Positions 52,889 through 61,432 of a DNA stretch of 64,000 nt are shown here, piece after piece (within the stretch, counting starts at the first letter, position 1; each line of letters starts with the position of its first letter). The DNA lies in assembly GCA_009712185.1 (NCBI GenBank), contig WASQ01000126.1:101914-165913 (forward strand). The letters are read 5' to 3'. A program made the translations under genes and the position numbers. Source of the stretch: Telmatospirillum sp. GTDB taxonomy: Bacteria > Pseudomonadota > Alphaproteobacteria > Rhodospirillales > Magnetospirillaceae. The notes beneath the pieces were generated by a model. That model worked only from the letters and a program-made list of their open reading frames with translations, was not told where the DNA came from and did no database searches.

Positions 52889-54127
52889 ATGATCCCTGAC
52901 GGCAGTCTTCATCATCCCGCCCTGGCGCCCGCCGGCGGCACCTCTCCTCTTTTCCGGCCGCGCGCCCCCGGCATCCCTGTCTTGCAGGCCGGTTTCCGGC
53001 CCTTCTTCCTGGCCGCGGGTGTCCAGGCCGCGCTCATGGTCCCCGTCTGGCTGGTGATCTGGCTGGGCGGCATCGATCTCGGCCTCGGCTACGCGCCGAC
53101 CCTCTGGCACGGACATGAGATGCTGTTCGGTTTCGGCTCGGCGGCGGTCGCCGGGTTTCTTCTGACCGCGGTCCCGAACTGGACGGGCACGCCTCCCGTC
53201 TCCGGTGCCCGGTTGCTGGCGCTGACCCTGCTCTGGCTGGCGGCCCGTGTCGCGTTCGGCCTGGGCGGCCTGCTTCCACCCCTGGCGACGGCCGCCGTGG
53301 CGATCCTTTTTCTGCCGGTCCTGGGCCTGTTCCTCGCCGTCCCGCTCTTGTCCGCCGGCAAGGCCCGCAATCTGATCTTCCTGCCTCTGCTGGCCCTTAT
53401 GACCCTGGCGCAGGGGCTCGTCCTCGCCGAAATGGCGGGTTGGGGACAACTGGGGCGGAACGGCCTCTATGGCGCGACCTTCCTTCTGCTGACGATGATT
53501 GCCATCATCGGCGGACGGATCATTCCGCTTTTCACCGAAAACGGCCTGAAATCGGCCGGACGGCCGGTCACGACCGCCAGCCATCCGGTCCTGGAAAAAT
53601 CCGCCATCGCCCTGGTGATGGGGGCCGGTCTGGCCTGGAGCATCGCGCCGGACAGCGCGCCGGCCGGTGGACTGGCCCTGGCGGCCGGCATCCTGAACGC
53701 GATCCGCCTGTCGGGCTGGAAAGGGTGGAAGACGCTGGGCGTCCCGCTGCTCTGGAGCCTGCATCTGGGGTTCGCGTGGCTGGTCGCCGGACTGCTGATG
53801 CTGGGACTGTCCTGCGTCAGCCCGGCGTTGCCGGCCTCCGCCGCGCTGCATGGTCTGACCGCCGGTTGCATCGGGATGATGGTTCTGGCAGTGATGAGCC
53901 GCGCAGCGCTGGGCCATTCCGGCCGCCCCCTGACGGCAGCCCCGATGACCGTCCTCGCCTACGGATTGGTCACAGCCTCCGCGGTTCTCCGCTGTGCCGG
54001 TCCGATCACCGGCCTGGACTGGACATTGCCGGTCGCCGGCACGCTCTGGTCACTGGGCTTCGCCTGCTATCTTCTGGTCTATGCCCCCATCTGCCTCAAG
54101 CCGCGCGCCGACGGGCGCCCCGGATGA
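52889..54127 (+). CDS. nnrS: NnrS family heme-copper membrane protein
   Basis: A 412-residue protein with about twelve membrane helices, of the NnrS family linked to relief of nitric-oxide stress in denitrifiers and other nitrate reducers. Seen: LQAGFRPFFLAAGVQAALMV, LWHGHEMLFGFGSAAVAGFLLTAVPNWTG and GGRIIPLFTENGL with the conserved His and Arg residues, and VMSRAALGHSGRPL. ATG 52889 has GGAG upstream, and the 34 extra track residues are proline-rich and atypical. A probable Fnr-type site precedes it, consistent with anaerobic expression alongside nrf, nap and nos. Confidence 0.93.
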   Translation: MIPDGSLHHPALAPAGGTSPLFRPRAPGIPVLQAGFRPFFLAAGVQAALMVPVWLVIWLGGIDLGLGYAPTLWHGHEMLFGFGSAAVAGFLLTAVPNWTGTPPVSGARLLALTLLWLAARVAFGLGGLLPPLATAAVAILFLPVLGLFLAVPLLSAGKARNLIFLPLLALMTLAQGLVLAEMAGWGQLGRNGLYGATFLLLTMIAIIGGRIIPLFTENGLKSAGRPVTTASHPVLEKSAIALVMGAGLAWSIAPDSAPAGGLALAAGILNAIRLSGWKGWKTLGVPLLWSLHLGFAWLVAGLLMLGLSCVSPALPASAALHGLTAGCIGMMVLAVMSRAALGHSGRPLTAAPMTVLAYGLVTASAVLRCAGPITGLDWTLPVAGTLWSLGFACYLLVYAPICLKPRADGRPG

Positions 54128-54184
54128 GCAAAGGGCTGTTGATCCGTGACTTGGGGCGACGATGTCGCACCAGACCCCAAAGGC

Positions 54185-54226
54185 GCCCCTGGTCCGGCGA
54201 TCGCATCCGATCGCCGGACCAGGGGC
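54185..54226. terminator. bidirectional terminator between nnrS and the MaoC gene
   Basis: A perfect 19-bp stem (GCCCCTGGTCCGGCGATCG with its complement) and a 4-nt loop, between convergent genes. No long T-run on either side, but the stem is very stable. Confidence 0.6.
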
Positions 54227-54238
54227 AGAACCCGGGAA

Positions 54239-54715
54239 TTACGCCGGCCGGCGGCCGACCAGCAGCATCGCCACCAGGGTCATCACCACGACCTCGTTCT
54301 GGTTCAGAACCTCGATGAAACTGCGGATCAGACCGCGATCGGGCTTCGACCGCGACGGCACCGCCTCGCGCACGGTCACCCGCAGGGACAGGCGATCGCC
54401 CGGACGGACCGGCGCCAGCCAGCGCAACTCGTCGATCCCGGGAGATCCCATGGCCGCGACGGATGACAGATAATGATCGGTCAGCAGGCGCATCATCAGG
54501 CCCGCCGTATGCCAGCCGCTGGCGATCAGCCCGCCGAAGGGGCTCTGGCGCGCGGCTTCGGGATCGACGTGAAAGGACTGGGGATCGAATCGCGTCCCGA
54601 AAGCGATGATCTCCTCTTGCGTGACCTCGACCGATCCGAACCGGACCACGCCGCCGACCTCGTAACTTTCGAAATATCGCTGATCGGCGGAGACGGGAAA
54701 TGGCGTCGAACTCAT
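54239..54715 (-). CDS. MaoC family (R)-hydratase/dehydratase
   Basis: A 158-residue hotdog-fold enoyl-CoA hydratase-like protein. RYFESYEVGGVVRFGSVEVTQEEIIAFGTRFDPQSFHVDP carries the catalytic Asp/His hydratase motif, and PFGGLIASGWHTAGLMMRLL and LRWLAPVRPGDRLSLRVTV are standard MaoC blocks. The likely substrate is an enoyl-CoA. It is on the same strand as the thioesterase upstream but separated by about 60 bp. Confidence 0.92.
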   Translation of the reverse strand: MSSTPFPVSADQRYFESYEVGGVVRFGSVEVTQEEIIAFGTRFDPQSFHVDPEAARQSPFGGLIASGWHTAGLMMRLLTDHYLSSVAAMGSPGIDELRWLAPVRPGDRLSLRVTVREAVPSRSKPDRGLIRSFIEVLNQNEVVVMTLVAMLLVGRRPA

Positions 54716-54777
54716 TATTGATCCTTTTTTAAGAATGACGGACGTCTGCCGGCAGGGGGAATCGGGACCGGAGCGGG

Positions 54778-55230
54778 TCAGGCTCCGGCGGAGCCATCAA
54801 TGGCGCACTCCTCCAGCCTCCGCCTGATGTCGTCGGGAAAGGGCGTCGCCCGGCGCGTCGCCTCCCCGGTGAGGACGATAACGGCTTCCGAGGTGGCGAC
54901 ACAACGGTCCCCGACGTAAAGTCCCTGGCCCAGCCGGACCGAGCTGCGCCCGATGGACAGGACGCCGGTCCCGATGTCCACGGTGCCGGGCCACAGGATT
55001 TCACCCCGGAAATCCAGGATCAGGCGGGCGATCACATAATTCTGCCCTGGCGCGAACATCGGCCGGTCCGGATCGCACAGAAGCGCGGTCCGCCCGCTTT
55101 CGCAGAAGGTCGCGAAAACGGCATTGTTCACATGGCCCTGGCGATCGGTGTCGCCATACCGCAGGACGTCACGCCACCAGTGGCGATAAAGATGGCGGAG
55201 GGTCAAATCAGGCGTCGGATCGGACGTCAT
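54778..55230 (-). CDS. acyl-CoA thioesterase, 4-hydroxybenzoyl-CoA thioesterase family
   Basis: A 150-residue hotdog thioesterase. VLRYGDTDRQGHVNNAVFATFCESGR has the Asp of the 4HBT active site (Y-x-D-T-D-x-x-G-H-V-N-N). YVIARLILDFRGEILWPGTVDIGTGV and a C-terminal RRATPFPDDIRRRL follow. It acts on acyl-CoA, identity unknown. The second ATG (55230) is used because the first eight track residues are atypical. Both starts are possible, with AAGGAAGGGG lying between them. Confidence 0.87.
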   Translation of the reverse strand: MTSDPTPDLTLRHLYRHWWRDVLRYGDTDRQGHVNNAVFATFCESGRTALLCDPDRPMFAPGQNYVIARLILDFRGEILWPGTVDIGTGVLSIGRSSVRLGQGLYVGDRCVATSEAVIVLTGEATRRATPFPDDIRRRLEECAIDGSAGA

Positions 55231-55378
55231 CGCTTCGCATCCCCTTCCTTTCATCCGGAGGGACGATGCGTCCGACCGGTGACCTGTCAGATGGGAAGCG
55301 GATCCTCGATGGGAAAGATGGGGCCCCGACCAGACAACGACGGAATGGCTTCACCCGGCACCGGGACCGGGACCCGGA

Positions 55379-56242
55379 TCAGCGGCGCGGGCGCAGCGGG
55401 GCGTCGTCGCGTCCCGGGCGATATCCGCCCAGCGTCGGTTCGCGACGCCCCTCGAACTCACCCTCCGACCGTTCGAAGGAGGGCTCGCGGCGGCCGGCCG
55501 GCACGGCATAGGGATCCGCGTCCTCCTTCGACCCGCCGATCAGCCCCCAGATGAGGCGCACGGCCAGGACCGCGACGAGAATCACCAATGCGATCCGGAT
55601 GATGAAACCGACCATGGCCGCGGTCTCGTCGCCCATCATCGGTCCGCCATAGAGGAGGGATCCGAGATCAGTGCCGATCAGGCCCGCGATCAGGCCGCTG
55701 ATGACCAGATGGGTGGCGAGAAAGGTGTTGACCTGTTGCGGCTGCGCCGCCGCCCCCGGGGACAGAACGGAGGACTGGGGCATGTCTCCGCGCAGGACCG
55801 GCGTTCCGGATCCGTTGCTGAGACCGCCCCCTTGCACTTCCGGGCGGGGGGCCGCCTGATCGGGATTGACGACACCGGACGGGGATGGCGACGGGGATGG
55901 CGCGCCCGACGGATTGATAACCGCGCCATTCAGGCCGGAGACCGAAGCCGCCCCGGCATCGACCTTTGGCAAGGCCGGCGCCGCGACCGGCGCGGGCGGA
56001 AGGGCATTGCGGTTGCCGGGCTTGGCACCCGGCGCCTTCTGCGGCGCGCCCAGCGAGCCGATCGACGGATCGTCATAACCCGGAGTCCAGTCCCTGGGCT
56101 TTTTCTTGACCGGATCCGCCGCATGCGCGGCGCCGGTCACGGCAAGGATAAAGGCCAGGACCAGAAGTCCGGCGCGATGGCGATGAAAAGACACGGTCTT
56201 TCGTCTCGCGTCACAGTGAAAGGGAAATACGACGGCGTGCAA
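55379..56242 (-). CDS. proline-rich exported membrane protein of unknown function
   Basis: A 287-residue protein I do not recognise by family. A signal-like helix (AGLLVLAFILAVTGAAHAA) is followed by about 130 residues of Pro/Ala/Gly-rich linker (SGAPSPSPSPSG), a hydrophobic patch (FLATHLVISGLIAGLIGTDLGSLLYGG), a clear membrane helix (VGFIIRIALVILVAVLAVRLIWGLIGG) and a charged Arg/Glu tail with repeated GRREP motifs. It resembles small inner-membrane proteins with Tim44-like beginnings, but no Tim44 domain follows. A GTG at 56194, nearer the signal helix, is an alternative start. Confidence 0.6.
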   Translation of the reverse strand: MHAVVFPFHCDARRKTVSFHRHRAGLLVLAFILAVTGAAHAADPVKKKPRDWTPGYDDPSIGSLGAPQKAPGAKPGNRNALPPAPVAAPALPKVDAGAASVSGLNGAVINPSGAPSPSPSPSGVVNPDQAAPRPEVQGGGLSNGSGTPVLRGDMPQSSVLSPGAAAQPQQVNTFLATHLVISGLIAGLIGTDLGSLLYGGPMMGDETAAMVGFIIRIALVILVAVLAVRLIWGLIGGSKEDADPYAVPAGRREPSFERSEGEFEGRREPTLGGYRPGRDDAPLRPRR

Positions 56243-56415
56243 AGTACGCTTGTTCCGACGCAGGATTCAAGGGGTCTGGCGACACGGCAGACCCGCGTTC
56301 CGCTGGACCCGGCGATGGCGCGCGGCCGGCGCCGGCCTGACGTGACTGAAGTTTTGATAACCGCACATCCGTGATCGGGCGTAGTATATTAAAAGGATGA
56401 TAAACGGGTGCGTTC

Positions 56416-56856
56416 ATGCGGCGTGACAGACCGTCGAATAAACTTCAAGGACAATTCCCTGGCGTCCACCTGACCCGTAGCGTCCTTCCGGCGCTTGGCA
56501 TCCTTTTGGCCGTCGCGTCCGCCCTGACCGGCTGCGGCGGCGGAACCGCGACGCCGGTTCCGGCGGCCCCGCAGCCTCCGCCCACCGCCGTCGATCACGG
56601 AGTCGGCAGCCAGTTCGGCAACTTCAGCGCGACCGAGGGCGGGGCCATGACCGATCCGCAGGGCCGCCAATGTCTGGTCTGGTTCTGGGACCGGCCCCTG
56701 ACCCCGGACCTCGCCATCCGGTTCCGGTCCGCATCGTGCCAGGCGGCGGATCGCCCCGGTTCCATGATTGCCGTGGAACTCGGGCGGGAGATCATTCCCC
56801 TGTCCGCCAGCCGGGCGCTCACCGACCAGGCGGGAGCCGGCGCACAAACCAGATAG
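56416..56856 (+). CDS. hypothetical lipoprotein
   Basis: A 146-residue protein with a lipoprotein signal (SVLPALGILLAVASALTGC, lipobox ALTGC), a Pro-rich spacer and a small compact domain (VGSQFGNFSATEGGAMTD, then GRQCLVWFWDRPLTPDLAIRF) that contains two cysteines. I do not recognise the family. No strong ribosome-binding site precedes the ATG. It is divergent from the proline-rich protein gene. An AT-rich tract (ttttttaattaaattatttttc) directly follows the stop and may help end transcription. Confidence 0.6.
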   Translation: MRRDRPSNKLQGQFPGVHLTRSVLPALGILLAVASALTGCGGGTATPVPAAPQPPPTAVDHGVGSQFGNFSATEGGAMTDPQGRQCLVWFWDRPLTPDLAIRFRSASCQAADRPGSMIAVELGREIIPLSASRALTDQAGAGAQTR

Positions 56857-57013
56857 TTTTTTAATTAAATTATTTTTCCTCTTTGGGTTGTGATACCGTC
56901 ACGATCAGGATTCCTGGTGCGCAATCATTCGGGACGGCCGCAGTCTGCCGGGACATCGATCCGGTCCGGCAGGCCCGGACCTTCCGCGGGACGGAAAAGG
57001 GGACGCTCCGGCC

Positions 57014-58399
57014 ATGGCTCTGTTTTCCAAACCATCGGCCTCCGGGGTCCGGCGGAACGGCGGGGATGTCGCCGCCATCACCCCGGCCCTGCTCGACCAG
57101 GACGCCATCCTGGCGGCCATCGACCTGCTGATTGCCGGACGCTATCGCTCGGTTCCCGAAGGGAGTTGCCGTCTGTCCCGCAAGATACGGCAACTTGCCG
57201 ACCATCTGCATGCGCGGTCCCGCAAGGACGCGGAGAGGGTCGTCAGCATGTCGATGAACGCGAGCCAGGCCGTGATCACGGCTGCGGAGATGATGAACGA
57301 TTTCGCGGACGCCAAAGACAAGGCGGACGACGCCGCCAAGGCCGCGCAACGGCTGGGCAGCGATATGGAAGAGGCCGCCGGGGAGGCGATGACCGCGGCA
57401 CGGGAAGCCGCCGGAACCCGGAAACTCGCCGCCGACGGCCAGCAGGCCGCCGATCAGGCCGAAGCCGGCATGGAACTGATCGCCAAAGCGGTGACGGATG
57501 CGGCATCCCGTGTCGAAAACCTTGCCCAGGCGTCATCGCAAATCGGTGAAATCGTCAGCCAGATCAACGATATCGCAAGCCGGACAAACCTCCTGGCGCT
57601 GAACGCGACGATCGAGGCGGCCAGGGCCGGCGATGCCGGAAAGGGATTCGCGGTGGTTGCCGGCGAGGTGAAACATCTCGCCAACCAGACCGCCAAGGCC
57701 ACGGTCGACATCGGCGCCAGGATCGACCATCTGCGATCGGAAATGGCGACCATCGTGGCGTCGATGCAGGAGGGGGCGGCCGCCGTCCGGCATGGCCAGG
57801 ACGTGATCGCCACCGCCGGCGCCTGCATGCGCGACGTCGCCGGCCGGATCGAGGACACGGCAACAACCGTCGAACAGATTTCCGGAACCTTCACCCGGCA
57901 TGCCACGGCCTTCCAGGAGGTCGGCGAGGCCGTGACGGCGGTCGCCGGCCGGACCCGGAGCAACCTGGACGATATCCATCAGATCAAACGTGGACTGGAC
58001 GGCTTCGACCCGATCGTTCAGGAGGCGGTGGCCGATCTGACCACCCGGGACATCGATAATCTCACGGTTCTGCTCGCCAAGTCGGACCATATGATCTGGC
58101 GGCGCAAGCTTGCTGAGATGCTGATCGGAGACCTGCGGCTGGATCCCGCCGAACTGGCCGATCACCGGTCCTGCCGGCTGGGCAAATGGTATGGCGCCGT
58201 CGCCGGGACCGGTATCGGCCACCAGCCCGATTTCATCCGCCTCGACACGCCGCATCGCGCCGTTCACGCCCACGGGATCGAAGCCGCACGGCTTTTCCGG
58301 CAGGGCGACAAGGCCGGAGCGCTGCGCGAGATCCAAAATGCCGGAACCGCATCCGTCGAAGTCCTGGCCTGCCTTGACGCTCTCCTGGCCGAGACCTGA
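57014..58399 (+). CDS. soluble chemoreceptor with C-terminal zinc-binding CZB domain
   Basis: A 461-residue cytoplasmic methyl-accepting protein with no membrane helix. The receptor hairpin has [43 protein letters not shown]. The C-terminal CZB domain carries [21 protein letters not shown] and [10 protein letters not shown], giving the 3-His/1-Cys zinc site that senses hypochlorous acid or zinc in this family. It could regulate motility or, given the convergent GGDEF-EAL gene, c-di-GMP, since CZB domains also occur on cyclases. Its stop codon lies inside the family B hairpin. Confidence 0.93.
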   Translation: MALFSKPSASGVRRNGGDVAAITPALLDQDAILAAIDLLIAGRYRSVPEGSCRLSRKIRQLADHLHARSRKDAERVVSMSMNASQAVITAAEMMNDFADAKDKADDAAKAAQRLGSDMEEAAGEAMTAAREAAGTRKLAADGQQAADQAEAGMELIAKAVTDAASRVENLAQASSQIGEIVSQINDIASRTNLLALNATIEAARAGDAGKGFAVVAGEVKHLANQTAKATVDIGARIDHLRSEMATIVASMQEGAAAVRHGQDVIATAGACMRDVAGRIEDTATTVEQISGTFTRHATAFQEVGEAVTAVAGRTRSNLDDIHQIKRGLDGFDPIVQEAVADLTTRDIDNLTVLLAKSDHMIWRRKLAEMLIGDLRLDPAELADHRSCRLGKWYGAVAGTGIGHQPDFIRLDTPHRAVHAHGIEAARLFRQGDKAGALREIQNAGTASVEVLACLDALLAET

Positions 58400-58491
58400 G
58401 GGCTGTGCTGATCGGAACCGATCAGCACAGCCCTCAGGCGGCCCAAGCGGCTTTCTCCGGGACCCTTGGCTTCGCCCGCCACCCGCTCGCG
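58396..58491 (-). repeat. dispersed repeat family B, copy 2
   Basis: Inverse copy of 46312-46397, about 80 percent alike by eye. Its hairpin here is a 20-bp perfect stem (58396-58437, loop aa) overlapping the CZB chemoreceptor stop codon. As with copy 1 it separates two convergent genes. Confidence 0.8.
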
Positions 58492-58543
58492 CGCCCTCAT
58501 CGAGACCTGGTATGAGACCAACCGGGCGCCATCCGTCAGAGTG

Positions 58544-61414
58544 TCACCATTCGCTGAGAACGGTTCCCGGTTCCCCCAGGACGGGAAGATGGGACCGTCC
58601 CACCGCCGTCCGGTGATCGAACAGGCGGCGGAAATCCTCCATCGGGAGGGGACGGCTGAACAGATATCCCTGATAGCCATGGCAGCCGAGGCCGGCGAAA
58701 AACGCCCTTTGTTCTTCGGTTTCCACGCCCTCGGCGATCACGGTCAGCCCCAGACACTGGCTCAGCGCCACGATGGTCCGCGCGATGGCCGCGTCATTGC
58801 GGTCGGTCAGGACATGGCGGACGAAGGACTGGTCGATCTTGAGCTGGCTCAAGGGCAGGCGCTTGAGATAGGACAGCGACGAATAGCCTGTGCCGAAATC
58901 GTCGAGCGAGAAGCTGACGCCACGATCGATCAGGGATGACATCTTATCGATGATGTCCTGTATGTTGTCCGGCACCATGCTTTCCGTCAGCTCCAGTTTC
59001 AGCCGGCGGGGATCGATCCCGGTTCTGTCCACCACGGCCAGAACCCTCCCCACGAAATCGGGCTGATCGAACTGCCGGGCGCTGACATTGACGGCAAGGG
59101 ACAGCCCCGCGGTGTCCGGTGATCCGGCCCATTCGGCGATCTGCCGGCAGGCGGTCTCCAGAACCCAGGACCCCAGCGGCAGGATCAACCCCGTCTCCTC
59201 CGCCAACGGAATGAACTCGGCCGGCGACACCATTCCCCGCACCGGATGGCGCCAGCGCAGAAGCGCCTCGGCGCCGATCAGGCGTCCGGCGCCGTCCACC
59301 TGGGGCTGGTAGAACAGGGAGAACTGGCCGTCGCTCATCCCCAGCCGCAAATCGGCTTCCAAAGACGCGCGCGCGGTCACCGACGCCTGAAGGTCGGCGT
59401 CGAAGAACCGAAGCGTGTTGCGACCAGCCGCCTTCGCCTGGTACATGGCGATATCGGCCTGTTTCAGGAGATCGTCGATGCTGTTGCGGGGGTCGCCGAA
59501 CAGGGTCGCGCCGATGCTGGCGCTTCCGTGATGCGCCTGTCCTCCCAGCATATAGGGATGGTTGAGTGCCGTCAGGATCTTGTCGCCGACGGCCTCGACC
59601 TGATGGGCGGCTTCCCGGGCATTGCCGCTCAGATCCTCCAGCATCACCACGAATTCGTCGCCGCCCAGGCGCGCCACCGTATCCCCCGCCCGCACGCAGG
59701 CGACAAGCCGTTCCGTCACCTGCTGCAACAGGATATCGCCCTTGGCGTGGCCGAAGGTGTCATTCAGGGTTTTAAAATTGTCGAGGTCGATGAACAGCAG
59801 GGCCCCCTCGCGACCGGTCCGCGCGTGCGCCGCCAGCGCCTGCCCGAGCCGGTCGAGCAGCAGCCGCCGGTTCGGAAGCCGGGGCAGCGGGTCATAGAAG
59901 GCCAGCTTCCGGATCTCCCGGTCCGCCTCTTTCAGCGCCGTGATATCGATGACCGCCCCTTCAAGACGGACAAGCGTTCCATTCTCCACAATTCCCCGCG
60001 TCGAGATCAGGGCGACGATCTCGCGCCCGTCCCGGTGTCGCAGCGTGATTTCGTAGCCCCGGACGAACCCCTGGTCGCGAATCTCCTCCAGCAACGGTGC
60101 CCGCTGGCTGGGATCGGCATAGAGATCCTTCGCGACATCCGACACGTCCGCCAGCAGCTCCTCCGGGGTCGGCCACCCCAGCATGTCCGCGGTGGCCTGA
60201 TTGGCCGACAGCAGATGGCCGTCCGGACTGGTCTGGTAGACCCCTTCCATCAGATTTTCCAGAAGCTCCCGGTACCGGGTTTCGCTGGCCCGGAGCGCCA
60301 GCGCATTGCGCTTGAACACCTCGGTGGCCGCCGCCATGCGCCCGATCTCGTCCTGATGGTCCTGGGCCGGCACCTCGACATCCAGATTTCCCGCCGCGAG
60401 CTGATTCATCGCGCCGGTCATTCTGACGATCGGCCGGGCGATCGAAATGCCGATCATCCAGGCCAGCGCCACCCCGATCAGGATGGTGAGGGCGGTCACG
60501 GTCAACAGCAGGCGATAAAGGGTGGTGAGATCGGCCAGTTGCGACGAGGTGTGGTCCGCGCGCAGCCGGGCGAAACTCTCCTTCAGTTCGTCGGCGATCC
60601 GGTCGAGGTCGCCGGTGGCCAGATTGATTTCGGCCTCGGCCTCGGCTTCCGCGCCGACGGCCAGCACCACCGCATTGGCCTCCCCCTCATAGGCGGGAAG
60701 TTTTTCGCGGATATAGGCGACGAATTTGTCGAAGCGGCGCTGGCCGGTCGGCTTTTGCGCCTCCACGGCGGCGGCGAACTTCCCCATCTCCTCCAGAGCG
60801 CTCTCCCCGTCCGCGGGTTGCAGGGTCACGATGTAGCGGGTGACCGCCGCGCGGCTGGAGAAAAAGCGGGCCTGAAGCTGCATCTTCGACTGCGCGATCC
60901 CGCCGGGGTCGACGCCCGAGGTGTTCATGCCCATGGCATAGACAGTGGTGGCGATCGGGATCGAGGACGCCAGGAACCGGTCGACCGCGCTTTGATGGCG
61001 CCGGCTGGCCGCCGCCGCGGCATTCAGCGCATGCGCATGCCGGGCCAGTCCGGCCCGGATTCTGTCCTGGCGTGGACGCAACAAGGGATCGTCGGCGAAC
61101 GCGGCCAGCACGCTCTCCACCTTGCGGGTCAATGCCTGGCTTTCGGTCTGGGTCGCGGCAATGTCATTGGCGCGCCGGGTGCGCATGAAGGAATGCACCA
61201 GGGAATTGAGGCGCGCCAGATGGCTGTCCACGTCGGCAATCGCCGCATCGGCCTTGTCGAGCGCCACCAGGGCCCTCACCCCGTCACCAATCTCGGACAG
61301 TTGGGACAGGGAAAACATGGCCAGCCCCGCCATCATCAGCAGCAGGATGGCAAAACCGCTCACGGTCCGCGCCTGGACCCCGATCCGCGACAACAGGGAA
61401 TCGAGCCTGCCCAT
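58544..61414 (-). CDS. membrane GGDEF-EAL cyclic-di-GMP enzyme with HAMP and PAS
   Basis: A 956-residue inner-membrane signalling protein. Helix 1 (VSGFAILLLMMAGLAMFSL), a long periplasmic helical domain (to about residue 290), helix 2 (LYRLLLTVTALTILIGVALAWMIG), HAMP, PAS (RYRELLENLMEGVYQTSPDG), GGDEF with intact RLGGDEFVVML and an RxxD inhibitory site (RAGD), and EAL with GAEALLRW, NVSARQF, LELTESM, DDFGTGYSSLSYLKRLP and AEGVETEEQ. Both synthesis and hydrolysis motifs are intact. It begins 18 bp after a TRAP-type binding protein gene, which may supply its ligand. Confidence 0.93.
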   Translation of the reverse strand: MGRLDSLLSRIGVQARTVSGFAILLLMMAGLAMFSLSQLSEIGDGVRALVALDKADAAIADVDSHLARLNSLVHSFMRTRRANDIAATQTESQALTRKVESVLAAFADDPLLRPRQDRIRAGLARHAHALNAAAAASRRHQSAVDRFLASSIPIATTVYAMGMNTSGVDPGGIAQSKMQLQARFFSSRAAVTRYIVTLQPADGESALEEMGKFAAAVEAQKPTGQRRFDKFVAYIREKLPAYEGEANAVVLAVGAEAEAEAEINLATGDLDRIADELKESFARLRADHTSSQLADLTTLYRLLLTVTALTILIGVALAWMIGISIARPIVRMTGAMNQLAAGNLDVEVPAQDHQDEIGRMAAATEVFKRNALALRASETRYRELLENLMEGVYQTSPDGHLLSANQATADMLGWPTPEELLADVSDVAKDLYADPSQRAPLLEEIRDQGFVRGYEITLRHRDGREIVALISTRGIVENGTLVRLEGAVIDITALKEADREIRKLAFYDPLPRLPNRRLLLDRLGQALAAHARTGREGALLFIDLDNFKTLNDTFGHAKGDILLQQVTERLVACVRAGDTVARLGGDEFVVMLEDLSGNAREAAHQVEAVGDKILTALNHPYMLGGQAHHGSASIGATLFGDPRNSIDDLLKQADIAMYQAKAAGRNTLRFFDADLQASVTARASLEADLRLGMSDGQFSLFYQPQVDGAGRLIGAEALLRWRHPVRGMVSPAEFIPLAEETGLILPLGSWVLETACRQIAEWAGSPDTAGLSLAVNVSARQFDQPDFVGRVLAVVDRTGIDPRRLKLELTESMVPDNIQDIIDKMSSLIDRGVSFSLDDFGTGYSSLSYLKRLPLSQLKIDQSFVRHVLTDRNDAAIARTIVALSQCLGLTVIAEGVETEEQRAFFAGLGCHGYQGYLFSRPLPMEDFRRLFDHRTAVGRSHLPVLGEPGTVLSEW

Positions 61415-61432
61415 GATCCGGCCTGTCCTTCC

